Shown one piece after another: positions 38,658 to 51,620 of a stretch of 64,000 nucleotides of DNA (positions within the stretch are counted from its first letter, which is position 1; each line of letters starts with the position of its first letter). The position numbers and the translations under genes are program-made. The notes below the pieces were generated by a model. That model saw only the letters and a program-made list of their open reading frames with translations, was not told the DNA's origin and ran no database searches. Source of the DNA: Methylotenera sp. (GTDB lineage: Bacteria > Pseudomonadota > Gammaproteobacteria > Burkholderiales > Methylophilaceae). The stretch is taken from NCBI RefSeq assembly GCF_013141425.1, contig NZ_JABFRA010000077.1, forward strand, positions 19,690-83,689, written 5' to 3'.

Positions 38658-39263
38658 TTACTTTGCTGCTTTTTCAGGAACTAATTTCACACCCTCGATT
38701 AACAGCGTAACTTCGATATCATCGCCCACAGGCGAGCCTGCCTTTGCGGCCCAGGTGTACCCGTAGTCGGAAGCCTTAATTAAGGTGTGCGCTTCTACCC
38801 CGGTACGATAACCACCCCAAGGATCTGAACCAAAGCCCAACAATTTAAATGGAAAGGATATTTCTTTCGTAACACCATGCAAGGTGAAATTGCCAGTTAA
38901 CACCCCTTCTGTAGCATTTTTAGCTACGACCTTTGTACTAGTGAAGGTAATTTCACTAAACTTAGCCGCATCTAAATAGTCCGCTTTCTTAATATGTTCA
39001 TCACGTTTTGCATGACTGCTATTCACGCTTAACACATTGATTTTAGCTTCTACAGACGAATTGGCTAGATCATCCTGATCGATAATGAGCTTGCCGCTTA
39101 CATCACTGAACGTACCCGAAGCTTTGGCAGCAACATGTCGAATAGTCCAATTAGCAAAACTATGGGCATTATCGATTTTATATGTTTCAGGACTCGCGAA
39201 AGCTAGGCTTGATAACATCAGACTTGCGACTAGACTTGCTATTTTAGTGTAAGGTTTTTTCAT
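38658..39263 (-). CDS. YceI-family periplasmic protein
   Basis: ETYKIDNAHSFANWTIRH...SGTFSDVSGKL...TGNFTLHGVTKEISFPFKL. Confidence 0.93.
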   Translation of the reverse strand: MKKPYTKIASLVASLMLSSLAFASPETYKIDNAHSFANWTIRHVAAKASGTFSDVSGKLIIDQDDLANSSVEAKINVLSVNSSHAKRDEHIKKADYLDAAKFSEITFTSTKVVAKNATEGVLTGNFTLHGVTKEISFPFKLLGFGSDPWGGYRTGVEAHTLIKASDYGYTWAAKAGSPVGDDIEVTLLIEGVKLVPEKAAK

Positions 39264-39370
39264 TAGCATCCTCTCTCAATTAAAAATTACTAAAATCAAG
39301 CTATTAAGTAATAGTAACTGAGATGGACAACGGTTTAAACCAGTACGTTCATTATTATTGCCAAATTGTA

Positions 39371-40117
39371 TTATTGTTGAAAGATATCAACAGTGCCTTC
39401 TAATGGCAGATCAAACAACAGCAGTTCAGCATTTTGAATACCGAGTAGATTTAAAGATTTTGCGCCATCCACCATCAATGCATCACCTGCAACCAAACGC
39501 TGCCCGTTGACCTCCGCCTCGCCAGATGCCACTTGTAAGTAGGCACTGCGGTCTGTCAATAAAGTGTAATTCAAGGCATTGCCATCACTTAACACCGTTG
39601 CAAACAGTGAAACATCTTGATGAATTTGCAGGGAATTTTCGCGTCCATCGTGCGAAACAACTAAGCACCAGCGGTCCTGCTTTTGCGCTAGTGTGAAATG
39701 ATTTTCGCTATAACTAGGTTCTAATAATTTGCGCTCAGGGAAAATCCAAATTTGCAATAAATGCACTTTTTCTGTACTGGAGGCATTAAATTCACTGTGT
39801 ACAACCCCACTGCCCGCAGTCATGCACTGCACGTCACCCGCTTTAATCACAGAGGTATTACCTAGACTGTCTTCATGGCGCAATTCACCCTGTAACATAT
39901 AGGTAATAATCTCCATATTCTTATGTGGATGCATACCAAAACCTTGTGTAGGCGCTATCACGTCATCATTTATTACCCGTAAAACTGAGTAACTCATATA
40001 AGCTGGATCATAATAACCAGTAAAAGAAAATGTGTGGTAGCTCTCAAGCCAACCATGATTGACATAACCTCGTTCTACGGACTTTCTTAATTTCATATTA
40101 TTGCGAGTTGGCTTCAC
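39371..40117 (-). CDS. pirin-family protein
   Basis: LRVINDDVIAPTQGFGMHPHKNMEIITYMLQGELRHEDSLGN. Confidence 0.95.
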   Translation of the reverse strand: MKPTRNNMKLRKSVERGYVNHGWLESYHTFSFTGYYDPAYMSYSVLRVINDDVIAPTQGFGMHPHKNMEIITYMLQGELRHEDSLGNTSVIKAGDVQCMTAGSGVVHSEFNASSTEKVHLLQIWIFPERKLLEPSYSENHFTLAQKQDRWCLVVSHDGRENSLQIHQDVSLFATVLSDGNALNYTLLTDRSAYLQVASGEAEVNGQRLVAGDALMVDGAKSLNLLGIQNAELLLFDLPLEGTVDIFQQ

Positions 40118-40393
40118 AATTTTAATCCCTTAAAATTTCTTTTCTTAAAATTTTATTTGTCGTTCAGTTTATTTAATCCAATACTGATTTGACTGAAATT
40201 TCGCAACTACAGTTGACTAAACTAGCATTTAGAGTCCAAAAATACTCCAAAAATAGGGATATTCTCCCTTGCTTGTAGTACTATATGTGAGATGCAAATT
40301 GGCTAATAGTGCTCATTTTTGCACATAGTGTTCAAAAAAATTGATTAAGAATTAGCTATTCAACTAATAGATTCAACTATTATAATAAGCGAC

Positions 40394-41296
40394 ATGACAA
40401 TTAAAATTTCTTTGGAATCATTAGAGGTGCTAGACGCCATTGCCAGCAAAGGAAGTTTTGCTGCAGCGGCGGAGTCTTTATTCCGCGTTCCCTCCGCCAT
40501 CACGTATACCGTGCGCAAGCTGGAACAAGATTTAGGCGTTGCATTATTCAACCGCAGCGGCCACCGTGCCGAGCTAACCGAAGCTGGTGCTGAGTTGCTC
40601 CGCGAAGGGCGCTATTTATTAAATGCCGCCCATGAGCTTGAATCTCACGTAAAACTAATTGCCAGTGGCGTTGAAACTGAGCTAACCATTGCGATTAGTG
40701 AATTATTCTCCTTGGACGCGCTTTATAAAGTTATTGATGAGTTTTACGCGCAAAGTTTTGGCACCCGCTTAAAGGTTATCCGCGAAGTATATGCTGGCAG
40801 TTGGGATGCTTTAATTTCTGGGCGTGCAGCCATTTCGATCGGCGCACCAGATGAAGGCCCTCAGGGCGGTAGCTATTCAACCAAACCGATTGGCACACTT
40901 GAATTTCAATACGCTATAGCGGCTAATCACCCTTTGGCTAGTCTCAAAGAGCCACTCCAAAATAGTGACATCAAGCAGTATCGAGCAATTGCAGCGACTG
41001 ATAGCTCACGCAATAGCGAACCCAAGAACTCTGGCATACTCACGGGTCAAGAGGTACTTGCAGTACCGGACATGCTTGCTAAATTACAAGCACAAATTGC
41101 AGGTTTGGGCGTTGGATACCTACCTAAAAATATTGCAGAAAAACATGCAGCCACTGGCGAGTTGGTCATCAAAACGGTGGCTCAGCCAAAAGCTAAAATT
41201 ACTAGTTACCTTGCCTGGCATAATAAAGGTGGAAAAGCGCAACAATGGCTAATCGAGCGATTAAAACAACTTACTCTCGATGACTTATTAATGTAA
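40394..41296 (+). CDS. LysR-family transcriptional regulator
   Basis: N-terminal wHTH LEVLDAIASKGSFAAAAESLFRVPSAITYTVRKLEQDLGVALFNRSGHRAELTEAG; divergent from pirin gene. Confidence 0.95.
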   Translation: MTIKISLESLEVLDAIASKGSFAAAAESLFRVPSAITYTVRKLEQDLGVALFNRSGHRAELTEAGAELLREGRYLLNAAHELESHVKLIASGVETELTIAISELFSLDALYKVIDEFYAQSFGTRLKVIREVYAGSWDALISGRAAISIGAPDEGPQGGSYSTKPIGTLEFQYAIAANHPLASLKEPLQNSDIKQYRAIAATDSSRNSEPKNSGILTGQEVLAVPDMLAKLQAQIAGLGVGYLPKNIAEKHAATGELVIKTVAQPKAKITSYLAWHNKGGKAQQWLIERLKQLTLDDLLM

Positions 41297-41389
41297 TCGG
41301 GCCTAGTTAATGTAATAAAAACTAGGTCAAGTAATCAAGTCTGTTCAAATTAATCAATTCTAGCAATTTCGCTTTCCCTCCCTGAATTC

Positions 41390-41417
41390 CCAGAACAGCC
41401 ATAAATGGTTGTTCTGG
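41390..41417. repeat. 28-nt inverted repeat
   Basis: CCAGAACAGCCAT-AA-ATGGTTGTTCTGG (12/13 pairs plus one G-T). Confidence 0.8.
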
Positions 41418-41597
41418 CATCACACAATTTCCCTATACCCAAATGATTTCTACTGCTGGCGTGAAGCTTGCACAGCACATTTAAATTAACTCAGTTTAAC
41501 CTTAATGCGTGCGCACTAGTCTATCCTTTGCAAAAACAGCCAACGGTCTAAATTTTATCTGTATCATCTTAATTTCATTTTAAAAATATACAAGAAC

Positions 41598-42506
41598 ATG
41601 AAAAATATTACAGATGAAATTATTGCCAAAGCCAATGAAATTATTTTAGGCAAAGAATTACAGATAAAACTCGCACTGGCCTGCCTTTTAGCAAAAGGCC
41701 ATTTACTGATAGAAGATTTACCTGGCATGGGAAAAACCACGCTAGCGCACACGCTGGCACAGGTGCTGGGGCTACAATTTCAACGCGTACAATTCACAAG
41801 CGACCTTCTGCCCGCCGATGTACTGGGTGTTTCTGTTTATGACAGAAACACCGCAAATTTTAAATTTCATCCCGGCCCAGTGTTTACCAACGTTTTACTG
41901 GCTGATGAAATTAATCGCGCCACACCCAAAACGCAAAGTGCCTTACTCGAAGTAATGGAAGAAGCACAAGTCACCATTGATGCGTCCACTTACGCGCTCC
42001 CTCAGCCATTTTTTGTAATTGCCACACAAAATCCAAGCTCTCAAATCGGAACTTTTGCGCTGCCAGAATCGCAGTTAGATCGCTTTTTAATGCGGATTAC
42101 TCTAAATTACCCAGATACGGCTTCCGAACGAAAACTACTACAAAGCAATGGCGGACGCGACCAGCTTAAAAAAATTAGTGCGGCTATAGACCACAAACAA
42201 TTACAAAGCTTACAAACTGCAAGTCAGGAAATATATGTTTCAGACAGCCTGCTTGATTACCTGCAAGGAATATTGCAGTACTCGCGGCAATCTTCACACT
42301 TTAACGCTGGGCTATCGCCCCGTGCTGGCTTAGGCTTAAAGCAAAGCGCACAGGCATGGGCTATGTTAGCAGGCCGCGACCATGTGATTCCCGAAGACGT
42401 ACAAGCCATATTGCCCAGTGTGGCAGGGCATAGACTGGTGAGTAATAGCACCTTTAGCAGTAACTCCGAGCATATTGCTCAGTTACTAAAAGCTGTTGCC
42501 GTATAA
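41598..42506 (+). CDS. MoxR-family AAA+ ATPase
   Basis: LIEDLPGMGKTTLAHTLAQ, LLADEINRATPKTQSALLEVMEEAQVT. Confidence 0.95.
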   Translation: MKNITDEIIAKANEIILGKELQIKLALACLLAKGHLLIEDLPGMGKTTLAHTLAQVLGLQFQRVQFTSDLLPADVLGVSVYDRNTANFKFHPGPVFTNVLLADEINRATPKTQSALLEVMEEAQVTIDASTYALPQPFFVIATQNPSSQIGTFALPESQLDRFLMRITLNYPDTASERKLLQSNGGRDQLKKISAAIDHKQLQSLQTASQEIYVSDSLLDYLQGILQYSRQSSHFNAGLSPRAGLGLKQSAQAWAMLAGRDHVIPEDVQAILPSVAGHRLVSNSTFSSNSEHIAQLLKAVAV

Positions 42507-42547
42507 AGTTTGCGATTGATTTTAGCTCCTGAATTATTAAGTGCACC

Positions 42548-43512
42548 ATGGCAAATAGCTTAAATTTACCCAGCGATTTCAAACTCAGCTCGCCTAAAAC
42601 CTGGTTTCGGGCCGCCACTGCAGTTAACTCCACGGTGTTATTAGGTCGCAAGCATCTTTACATACTGCCCACACGCTTTGGCTGGCTCTATAGCTTATTA
42701 CTTGTTGGATTATTAGTCGGCTCCATTAACTACTCGCTCAGCCTCGGTTTTGCCATGACATTTCTACTAGCAGGCTTGGGGACAATTAGCATGTTGCATA
42801 CTTGGCGAAATTTAGCCTACTTAAAAATCACTTTTCGACGTGCAAAACCAGTATTTGCTGGGGAAATAGCGCAATTTGAACTAGTTGTTGCCAATGAAAA
42901 CAATTTTGCGCGCTATAACATATTTGCGTCATTTACTGGCGGCGAATCGGATGTGCAAGACATTGCTGCACTTGGAGAAAATTCGTTTAAATTATCGTTA
43001 ATCAGCCAAAAACGCGGCTGGTTATCGGCGCCAAGAGTCAGGTTTAGTACGGAATTCCCAGTATCACTTTTCCACGTTTGGGCCTATGCTGAAACCAAGA
43101 GTCAGTGCCTAATTTACCCGAACCCAGGCTTACCAAGCCAACGACTGCCCAGTGCAGATGCAGACGGTGCATCAGGTCAATTATCCAGCTCACAAGGCGA
43201 CGAGGACTTTGCTGGGCATCGCCATTACCAATTTGGCGACTCCCCAAAACGTGTTGATTGGAAAGCCTCTTCACGCGAGCAAGGTTTATTAGTCAAACAA
43301 TTTCAAGGGGAAGCAACTTCAACCTTATGGCTGGATTTTAACGCCACTACTGGCAGTAATCTTGAACAACGCATTAGCCAACTGACGCGCTGGGTTCTAG
43401 AAGCCGATAAGCAAGCGCTGAAGTATGGCTTACGCTTGCCTCAGCAAAGCATTCAGCCAAGCACGGGCCGCAACCATTATCATCAGTGCCTAACGGCGCT
43501 GGCAATTATGTG

Positions 43513-43513
<1 letters not shown>
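42548..43513 (+). CDS. DUF58-domain protein
   Basis: GDEDFAGHRHYQFGDSPKRVDWKASSREQGLLVKQF. Confidence 0.9.
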
Positions 43514-46040
<2,527 letters not shown>

Positions 46041-46043
46041 AAA

Positions 46044-46061
46044 AACCCGCCTAAGCGGGTT
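46044..46061. terminator. rho-independent terminator
   Basis: AACCCGC-CTAA-GCGGGTT between convergent genes. Confidence 0.75.
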
Positions 46062-46091
46062 CTTGTAAAATGACTATGAATCGTTCATGGA

Positions 46092-46784
46092 TTAATCATT
46101 ACTACCCATTAAAGACATTAACAAGCTCAGCAAGTGAGTAAACATATTGTGCAAACTGATGTAAATACTCATTGTTGCCAGAATGTAGTTAGTTTGACCA
46201 CCACGCACTACTTGGTTGATTTCGTAAAGAATAAATCCGGCCATTAGCAAAACCACCACCGATGAAATCGTTAATGACAATGCTGGAATCTGGAAGAAGA
46301 AGTTAGCTAAAATCGCCAAAATCACTAATACGATACCAATGGTTAAAAACTTACCTAAATAGCTAAAGTCGTGTTTTGTGTTTGAGCCAATTGCAGCAAG
46401 CGTCAGAAACGAAATCGCCGTTCCCCCTGCAGCCAAGCCAATGAGCTGCGCGCCATTACTTAAATGCAAAGCATGTTGCAAAATTGGGCCTAACAACAAA
46501 CCCATAATAAAAGTAAAGCCGAATAGCAACCAAACACCAGCGGCATTATTGGCGTTTTTAGCAATCAGCCAAGTCATACCGTAAACAGCAGCAAAAATAC
46601 CAAAAAACATCAGTATCGGACTTGTTGCCATCATCCAGGCAAAATTCAAATTAATACCAACCATGGCACCAATCACCGTTGGAATCATGGTTAAGCCTAA
46701 AAGTGCGTAAGTATTACGCAATACCTTGTTTTGTGTAGATAAAGCCGTACTTTCACGACCTAATACTTGAATATCATCTGACAT
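46092..46784 (-). CDS. Bax inhibitor-1/YccA-family membrane protein
   Basis: NTYALLGLTMIPTVIGA...; seven-TM pattern and MSIYISLHNMFTHLLSL. Confidence 0.92.
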   Translation of the reverse strand: MSDDIQVLGRESTALSTQNKVLRNTYALLGLTMIPTVIGAMVGINLNFAWMMATSPILMFFGIFAAVYGMTWLIAKNANNAAGVWLLFGFTFIMGLLLGPILQHALHLSNGAQLIGLAAGGTAISFLTLAAIGSNTKHDFSYLGKFLTIGIVLVILAILANFFFQIPALSLTISSVVVLLMAGFILYEINQVVRGGQTNYILATMSIYISLHNMFTHLLSLLMSLMGSND

Positions 46785-46885
46785 TTTTAATTCCTCTTAA
46801 AAAATTTGCCTGAAGGCAATGTAACTAAGATAACGGCTAAGCCAATAAGTTTCAAGTAGTAAATTGTAACAGCAATATATTTTCT

Positions 46886-48292
46886 TCAATGACTTAGTTC
46901 AAATTGGTAGGTAAGACTCTTGCCAAAATTAGCCCTAGATACTTGGTGACCCTCAAACACAATTTGATGTTTTTTTCTATCATAACGCATTGCCTTGCCA
47001 GTATAAGGATTTGGATATGCGTCAAGTAATGAAGTTATTTGTGACTCAGCATTTTCATCCTTCAGATATTGTCGGCTCATTGCAATTTGCAAAGCAAGCA
47101 ACTGAATTTGGCCTTCCAAATCATATTGCCGCTCAACATAATTACTATATTCAGGTGTAGCCACCGACACCAATATTTTACCTATTGGATTTTTCAGATA
47201 ATACGGTGCATAGCCAAAACCTAAAAGTGCTTGCTGCTGTTTGTGTATCTCACGTTTCCCTTCAAGCTGATTCTGCGGACCTGCTTGAAGTAAGTCCAAG
47301 TTCACTTGCCACCAATCGTAAAATAAATTCACGGTCGCATTCTGCTTAAAAATCACATACGCTATAAATTTATTAAACCAATTTGATTTTTTGGTCACTT
47401 GAAATTTGAGTTGATACATCACTTGTAGCGTCATATTGCGCTCATGCTGAAAGGGCTTTGCAAAACTAAATTCAAATGATGAAATCGTGCTGGTAATCGG
47501 TAGCAACTGCGCATTAAAATCTACCGCAATTGCTGGATATTGCGTGATTAGCTCACTTAAAATGCGCATATCTTTTTGCACCATTGCCACGGCAATCATC
47601 CTAGCCACTAGGCTATTAGCGTTCATCATCAGCTTACGTGAAAACGTCGCATTTTCAACAAATTCTGCAACGCCCGCATCCATATTGCCGCTTGTAATTA
47701 ATCTAACAGCCTTCATTCGCGCCAACTCTGAAGCTGCGGTTAAATTGGAGTATTTTGGAATATATCCAGAAATCATCGGCGGCATTGCCTCTGTATAATG
47801 TTTACTCTGCTTAATAGTGTTAAATCGAGCTTCGAGCGGTCGCTGGGAAGCATAAAACAAAGCAACTTCTTGGGTGGTTAAAGTGCGATAAAAATCCACA
47901 CAGCTTTGTTTCTTCTCATAATCACAGTAAAAAATTTTCCACTTTGCATCAGCTAAGTCAATGGGGGAATTTATTTTATCTGCTGACGGCTCCGATGAAA
48001 TAGTTGGCTCAACATGCGTCTTAAGCAAGGTGCGATAACGTCCAAGTTCTTCTTGATAACGTCGAGTGCCAACTTGCAACGCATCCTCATTGATTGGAGC
48101 GTCTAGCCCCAATAAAATTACAAAGCCGTTATCGACAAGCATATTTGCAGGGCTTTGCCAGTTAAGAGCTGCTTGAGCTTCAGGCCTTAAGTCTTCATCA
48201 AATGCGTTAATTAGAACCAAACTTACAAATAATGCTAATGAGATGAAAAATATCCATCTAATATATACCCACAATAACGCAGAAAACTTCAC
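46886..48292 (-). CDS. hypothetical protein with N-terminal TM anchor
   Basis: 468-aa ORF; no family recognised with confidence. Confidence 0.7.
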   Translation of the reverse strand: MKFSALLWVYIRWIFFISLALFVSLVLINAFDEDLRPEAQAALNWQSPANMLVDNGFVILLGLDAPINEDALQVGTRRYQEELGRYRTLLKTHVEPTISSEPSADKINSPIDLADAKWKIFYCDYEKKQSCVDFYRTLTTQEVALFYASQRPLEARFNTIKQSKHYTEAMPPMISGYIPKYSNLTAASELARMKAVRLITSGNMDAGVAEFVENATFSRKLMMNANSLVARMIAVAMVQKDMRILSELITQYPAIAVDFNAQLLPITSTISSFEFSFAKPFQHERNMTLQVMYQLKFQVTKKSNWFNKFIAYVIFKQNATVNLFYDWWQVNLDLLQAGPQNQLEGKREIHKQQQALLGFGYAPYYLKNPIGKILVSVATPEYSNYVERQYDLEGQIQLLALQIAMSRQYLKDENAESQITSLLDAYPNPYTGKAMRYDRKKHQIVFEGHQVSRANFGKSLTYQFELSH

Positions 48293-48319
48293 TTAATTTC
48301 CCATCTAAATACACGCAAA

Positions 48320-49366
48320 TTAGGCAAACAACTCGCCTTCCACCACGCCCACTTGCGCTACTTGATGTACTGCTTTTACAAACTCGGCGGTTTCATGTAG
48401 CTTATCCAAGCTTGGTGGGTGTTTTTGCCCATGCATGCGCGCGAGCCTTGCAATGCTTTGCGCTGAAATCGTCCATTTGAGATTCACCAGCAACTCATCG
48501 GCCATTTCAGGTTGATTACATAGTAGCACCATGTCGCAACCTGCATTTAAAGCGGTCAAAGCGCGAGTTGTGACATCGCCACCTGCGGTTGCAGCTTCCA
48601 TACTTAAATCATCACTAAAAATAACACCGTTAAACCCTAAGCGTTCTCTCAGCACTTTTTGCAGCCATTTAGGTGAAAAGCCCGCTGGCTGATCATCCAC
48701 TTTAGAATAAATCACATGAGCAGGCATAATCGCCTGAATGCCATCATCAATCAGCATTCTAAAAGGCTGCATGTCATTTTGCGCGATTTGGTCAAACTCT
48801 CGATCGTCCACGGGCATGCTTACATGCGAATCAGCCACCACAAAGCCGTGGCCTGGAAAATGCTTACCGACTGCCGCCATGCCGCCTTTTTTCAAGCCTT
48901 GCATGAGTGCGAAGGCTAAATCATTAATGGCTTGCGGCTTTAAGTGAAACGCCCTATCGCCAATCACCAAACTATCGCCGTAATCCATATCCAATACTGG
49001 TGTAAAGCTAAAATCAATGCCGTGCGCACGTAGCTCTGCTGCTAGAATCCATCCCGCTTCGGTAGCGAGCTCTTTGGCTTTTTTCGGATTAACATCCCAA
49101 ATTTTGCCAAATTCTCGCATCGGCGGAATTTTGGTGAAGCCTTCTCTAAAACGTTGTACGCGCCCGCCTTCATGGTCAACCGCGATTAAAAGGGGTGGCT
49201 GGCGAACCGCATGGATACTGGCTGTCAGGGCATCTAATTGTGCGTTATTTTCATAGTTACGCTTAAATAAAATCACGCCACCTACCAATGGATGTTGCAA
49301 ACGACGTATATCTTCCGATGTTAGCTCAGTACCAACAACATCCAACATAATGGGACCTAGACTCAT
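48320..49366 (-). CDS. nagZ: beta-N-acetylhexosaminidase NagZ
   Basis: LIAVDHEGGRVQRFREGF, VGKHFPGHGFVVADSH, VIFSDDLSMEAA. Confidence 0.96.
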   Translation of the reverse strand: MSLGPIMLDVVGTELTSEDIRRLQHPLVGGVILFKRNYENNAQLDALTASIHAVRQPPLLIAVDHEGGRVQRFREGFTKIPPMREFGKIWDVNPKKAKELATEAGWILAAELRAHGIDFSFTPVLDMDYGDSLVIGDRAFHLKPQAINDLAFALMQGLKKGGMAAVGKHFPGHGFVVADSHVSMPVDDREFDQIAQNDMQPFRMLIDDGIQAIMPAHVIYSKVDDQPAGFSPKWLQKVLRERLGFNGVIFSDDLSMEAATAGGDVTTRALTALNAGCDMVLLCNQPEMADELLVNLKWTISAQSIARLARMHGQKHPPSLDKLHETAEFVKAVHQVAQVGVVEGELFA

Positions 49367-49414
49367 GCTTTACCTTTAATCCTATGAAACAACTGACAAT
49401 TTTAACTTAATCAC

Positions 49415-50206
49415 TTACTTTTCCGTTCTTACGTCTAGTTTATCGCGCAAATAATCGCCGCCTAGGTTAATCGCTAATATCAAACTCATCAAGCTTAATC
49501 CAACAATTAACACATAATGCGGGGCAATTAGCATGTAACGCACGCCATCGCGCAGCATCGCCCCCCAAGAGGCATTAGGGGCTTGTATGCCCAAACCCAA
49601 AAACGAAAGACTCGCCTCGGCAATCATCACACTGGCTAAACTATAAGTCGCTTCTACCACCAAAATTGAGGTGAGTAATGGCAGAATATGCCTAAATATC
49701 ATGCGCGGTACACTAGCACCTAGCGACTCAGCAGCTAATACATGCTGACGATTGCGCAAGCCAAGCGCCTGTCCCCGCGTAAGCCTTGCATAACTCACCC
49801 AACCGGTAATACTTAATGCAATCATCAAATTCACCAGGCCAGGGCCCAAAACGGCAGAAAATGCGATAGCGAGCAAAATGCCAGGAAAGGCTAAAAACAC
49901 ATCGGTAATTTGCATCAGTGCGCGGTCTATTTTTCCGCCATAAAAACCAGCCAATAAACCCACGCAAACGCCAACCAGCATGGTAATTCCAGTAACTATA
50001 ATCGCTACAACAAACGACACCTCAACTCCACGTAAGAGTCGCGCCAAAATGCTACGCCCTAAATCATCGGCACCTAGAAGATATGAAAAATTGGGCGAAC
50101 TAAGAATTGCATTCAAATCTATAGAATTCGGGTTCAGTTGCAACGCACGTCCAACAACAACTGCTAGTAGCCAAAATATTAAAATGGAGGAAGCGAATTT
50201 TTTCAC
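49415..50206 (-). CDS. peptide-type ABC transporter permease (DppC-like)
   Basis: LLGADDLGRSILARLLRG; EAA-like ILPLLTSILVVEATYSLASVMIAEASLSFLGLG. Confidence 0.93.
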   Translation of the reverse strand: MKKFASSILIFWLLAVVVGRALQLNPNSIDLNAILSSPNFSYLLGADDLGRSILARLLRGVEVSFVVAIIVTGITMLVGVCVGLLAGFYGGKIDRALMQITDVFLAFPGILLAIAFSAVLGPGLVNLMIALSITGWVSYARLTRGQALGLRNRQHVLAAESLGASVPRMIFRHILPLLTSILVVEATYSLASVMIAEASLSFLGLGIQAPNASWGAMLRDGVRYMLIAPHYVLIVGLSLMSLILAINLGGDYLRDKLDVRTEK

Positions 50207-50208
50207 TT

Positions 50209-51123
50209 TTAGGCCAATTTCACACGAGGATCGGCAAATCTATATAGCAAATCAGTAATAAGATTCACCAACACATAACTCAAAGCCACAATCAGTACGC
50301 AAGCTTGCGTGACAGGGTAATCGCGCTTTTCAATGCTCTCAACCAACAATCGACCGATGCCATCCCACGAAAAAATCGTTTCGGTAATGACCGTGCCAGC
50401 TAACAAACTACCCATTTGCAAGCCAACAATAGTGATAATCGGTAGCAAAGCAGCACGTAAAGCATGGCGCAAAATCACGGCGCGTTCTGTTAACCCTTTG
50501 GCACGCGCGGTGCGAATATAATCATCATTTAACACCTCAAGCAGACTAGTACGCGTCATGCGCGTGAGAATCGCGCTTAAGCCAAAACCTAAAGTCAAAG
50601 CTGGCAAGATAATTGAAGCCTTTGAATCCATACCGCTTACAGGTAACCAGCCGAGCCATACGGCAAATATCAACATCAACATTGGTCCAAGCCAAAAAGC
50701 AGGCATGGCTGAGAGACGAACAGATACGAGCGTCACGACAATATCTTGCCAATGATTTGCCTTAAGTGCCGCATAAATACCCATGGGCACGCCGATGCAA
50801 ATACCAATCAACAAGGCCAACAATGCCAGTTTTACCGTGGCCGGATAGCGCGCTTTAATCGTTTCAATAATCGGCGTTTTAGTGTGTATAGAATTACCCA
50901 AATCACCATGTGATAACTTAGCTAAATAACTGCCAAATTGTTGAATAAGTGGTTGGTCTAACCCTAAATCAGTACGCAATTGCGCGCGATCTGCTGTACT
51001 TGCAGATTCTCCCAACATCACTTCCACGGGGTCGCCCGGTACAAGATGAATCAGCAAAAATGTGAGTATTAGTACACCGAATATTACGATGGCGAAATTA
51101 GATAGTTTTTTTAATAAAAACAC
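50209..51123 (-). CDS. peptide-type ABC transporter permease (DppB-like)
   Basis: FLLIHLVPGDPVEVMLG; YIRTARAKGLTERAVILRHALRAALLPIITIVG. Confidence 0.94.
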   Translation of the reverse strand: MFLLKKLSNFAIVIFGVLILTFLLIHLVPGDPVEVMLGESASTADRAQLRTDLGLDQPLIQQFGSYLAKLSHGDLGNSIHTKTPIIETIKARYPATVKLALLALLIGICIGVPMGIYAALKANHWQDIVVTLVSVRLSAMPAFWLGPMLMLIFAVWLGWLPVSGMDSKASIILPALTLGFGLSAILTRMTRTSLLEVLNDDYIRTARAKGLTERAVILRHALRAALLPIITIVGLQMGSLLAGTVITETIFSWDGIGRLLVESIEKRDYPVTQACVLIVALSYVLVNLITDLLYRFADPRVKLA

Positions 51124-51140
51124 AAAACCACCTTAACTTA

Positions 51141-51620
51141 TTATTCCGAAATCAGCACAGGTGTACCGACTTCTACCAAATCAAACAACGCTATCATCTC
51201 GCTGTTGCGCATACGCACACAACCATGCGAGCCAATTTTTCCAATCTCAACGCTATCTGGCGTGCCGTGAATATAAATGTAGCGCTGCATAGTATCCAAA
51301 TTTCCCAAGCGATTTTTGCCTACCTCTTTGCCCGACAACCACAAAATACGCGTCAAAATCCAATCACGCTTTGGAAACTCCGCCATCAACTCAGGTGTAC
51401 AGATTTCACCTGTCGGCCTGCGCCCAACAAATACGGTATTTGGCTCTGCATCAGCCCCAATCTTAGCGCGAATAATATGCTCACCTAATGGCGTACAACC
51501 GCTGTTTTTCTCACATCCGACGCCATTTGCAGCAGTAGATATGATGTATTTAGCCTTTACGCCGCCGAAGTTGTCGAAAAGCGTTAAGGTTTGATTAGTG
51601 ATTGAGATTTCAATGCGCAT
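51141..51620 (-). CDS. L,D-transpeptidase (YkuD family)
   Basis: YIHGTPDSVEIGKIGSHGCVRMRNSEMIALFDLV catalytic motif; start trimmed to MRIEIS at 51620. Confidence 0.92.
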   Translation of the reverse strand: MRIEISITNQTLTLFDNFGGVKAKYIISTAANGVGCEKNSGCTPLGEHIIRAKIGADAEPNTVFVGRRPTGEICTPELMAEFPKRDWILTRILWLSGKEVGKNRLGNLDTMQRYIYIHGTPDSVEIGKIGSHGCVRMRNSEMIALFDLVEVGTPVLISE

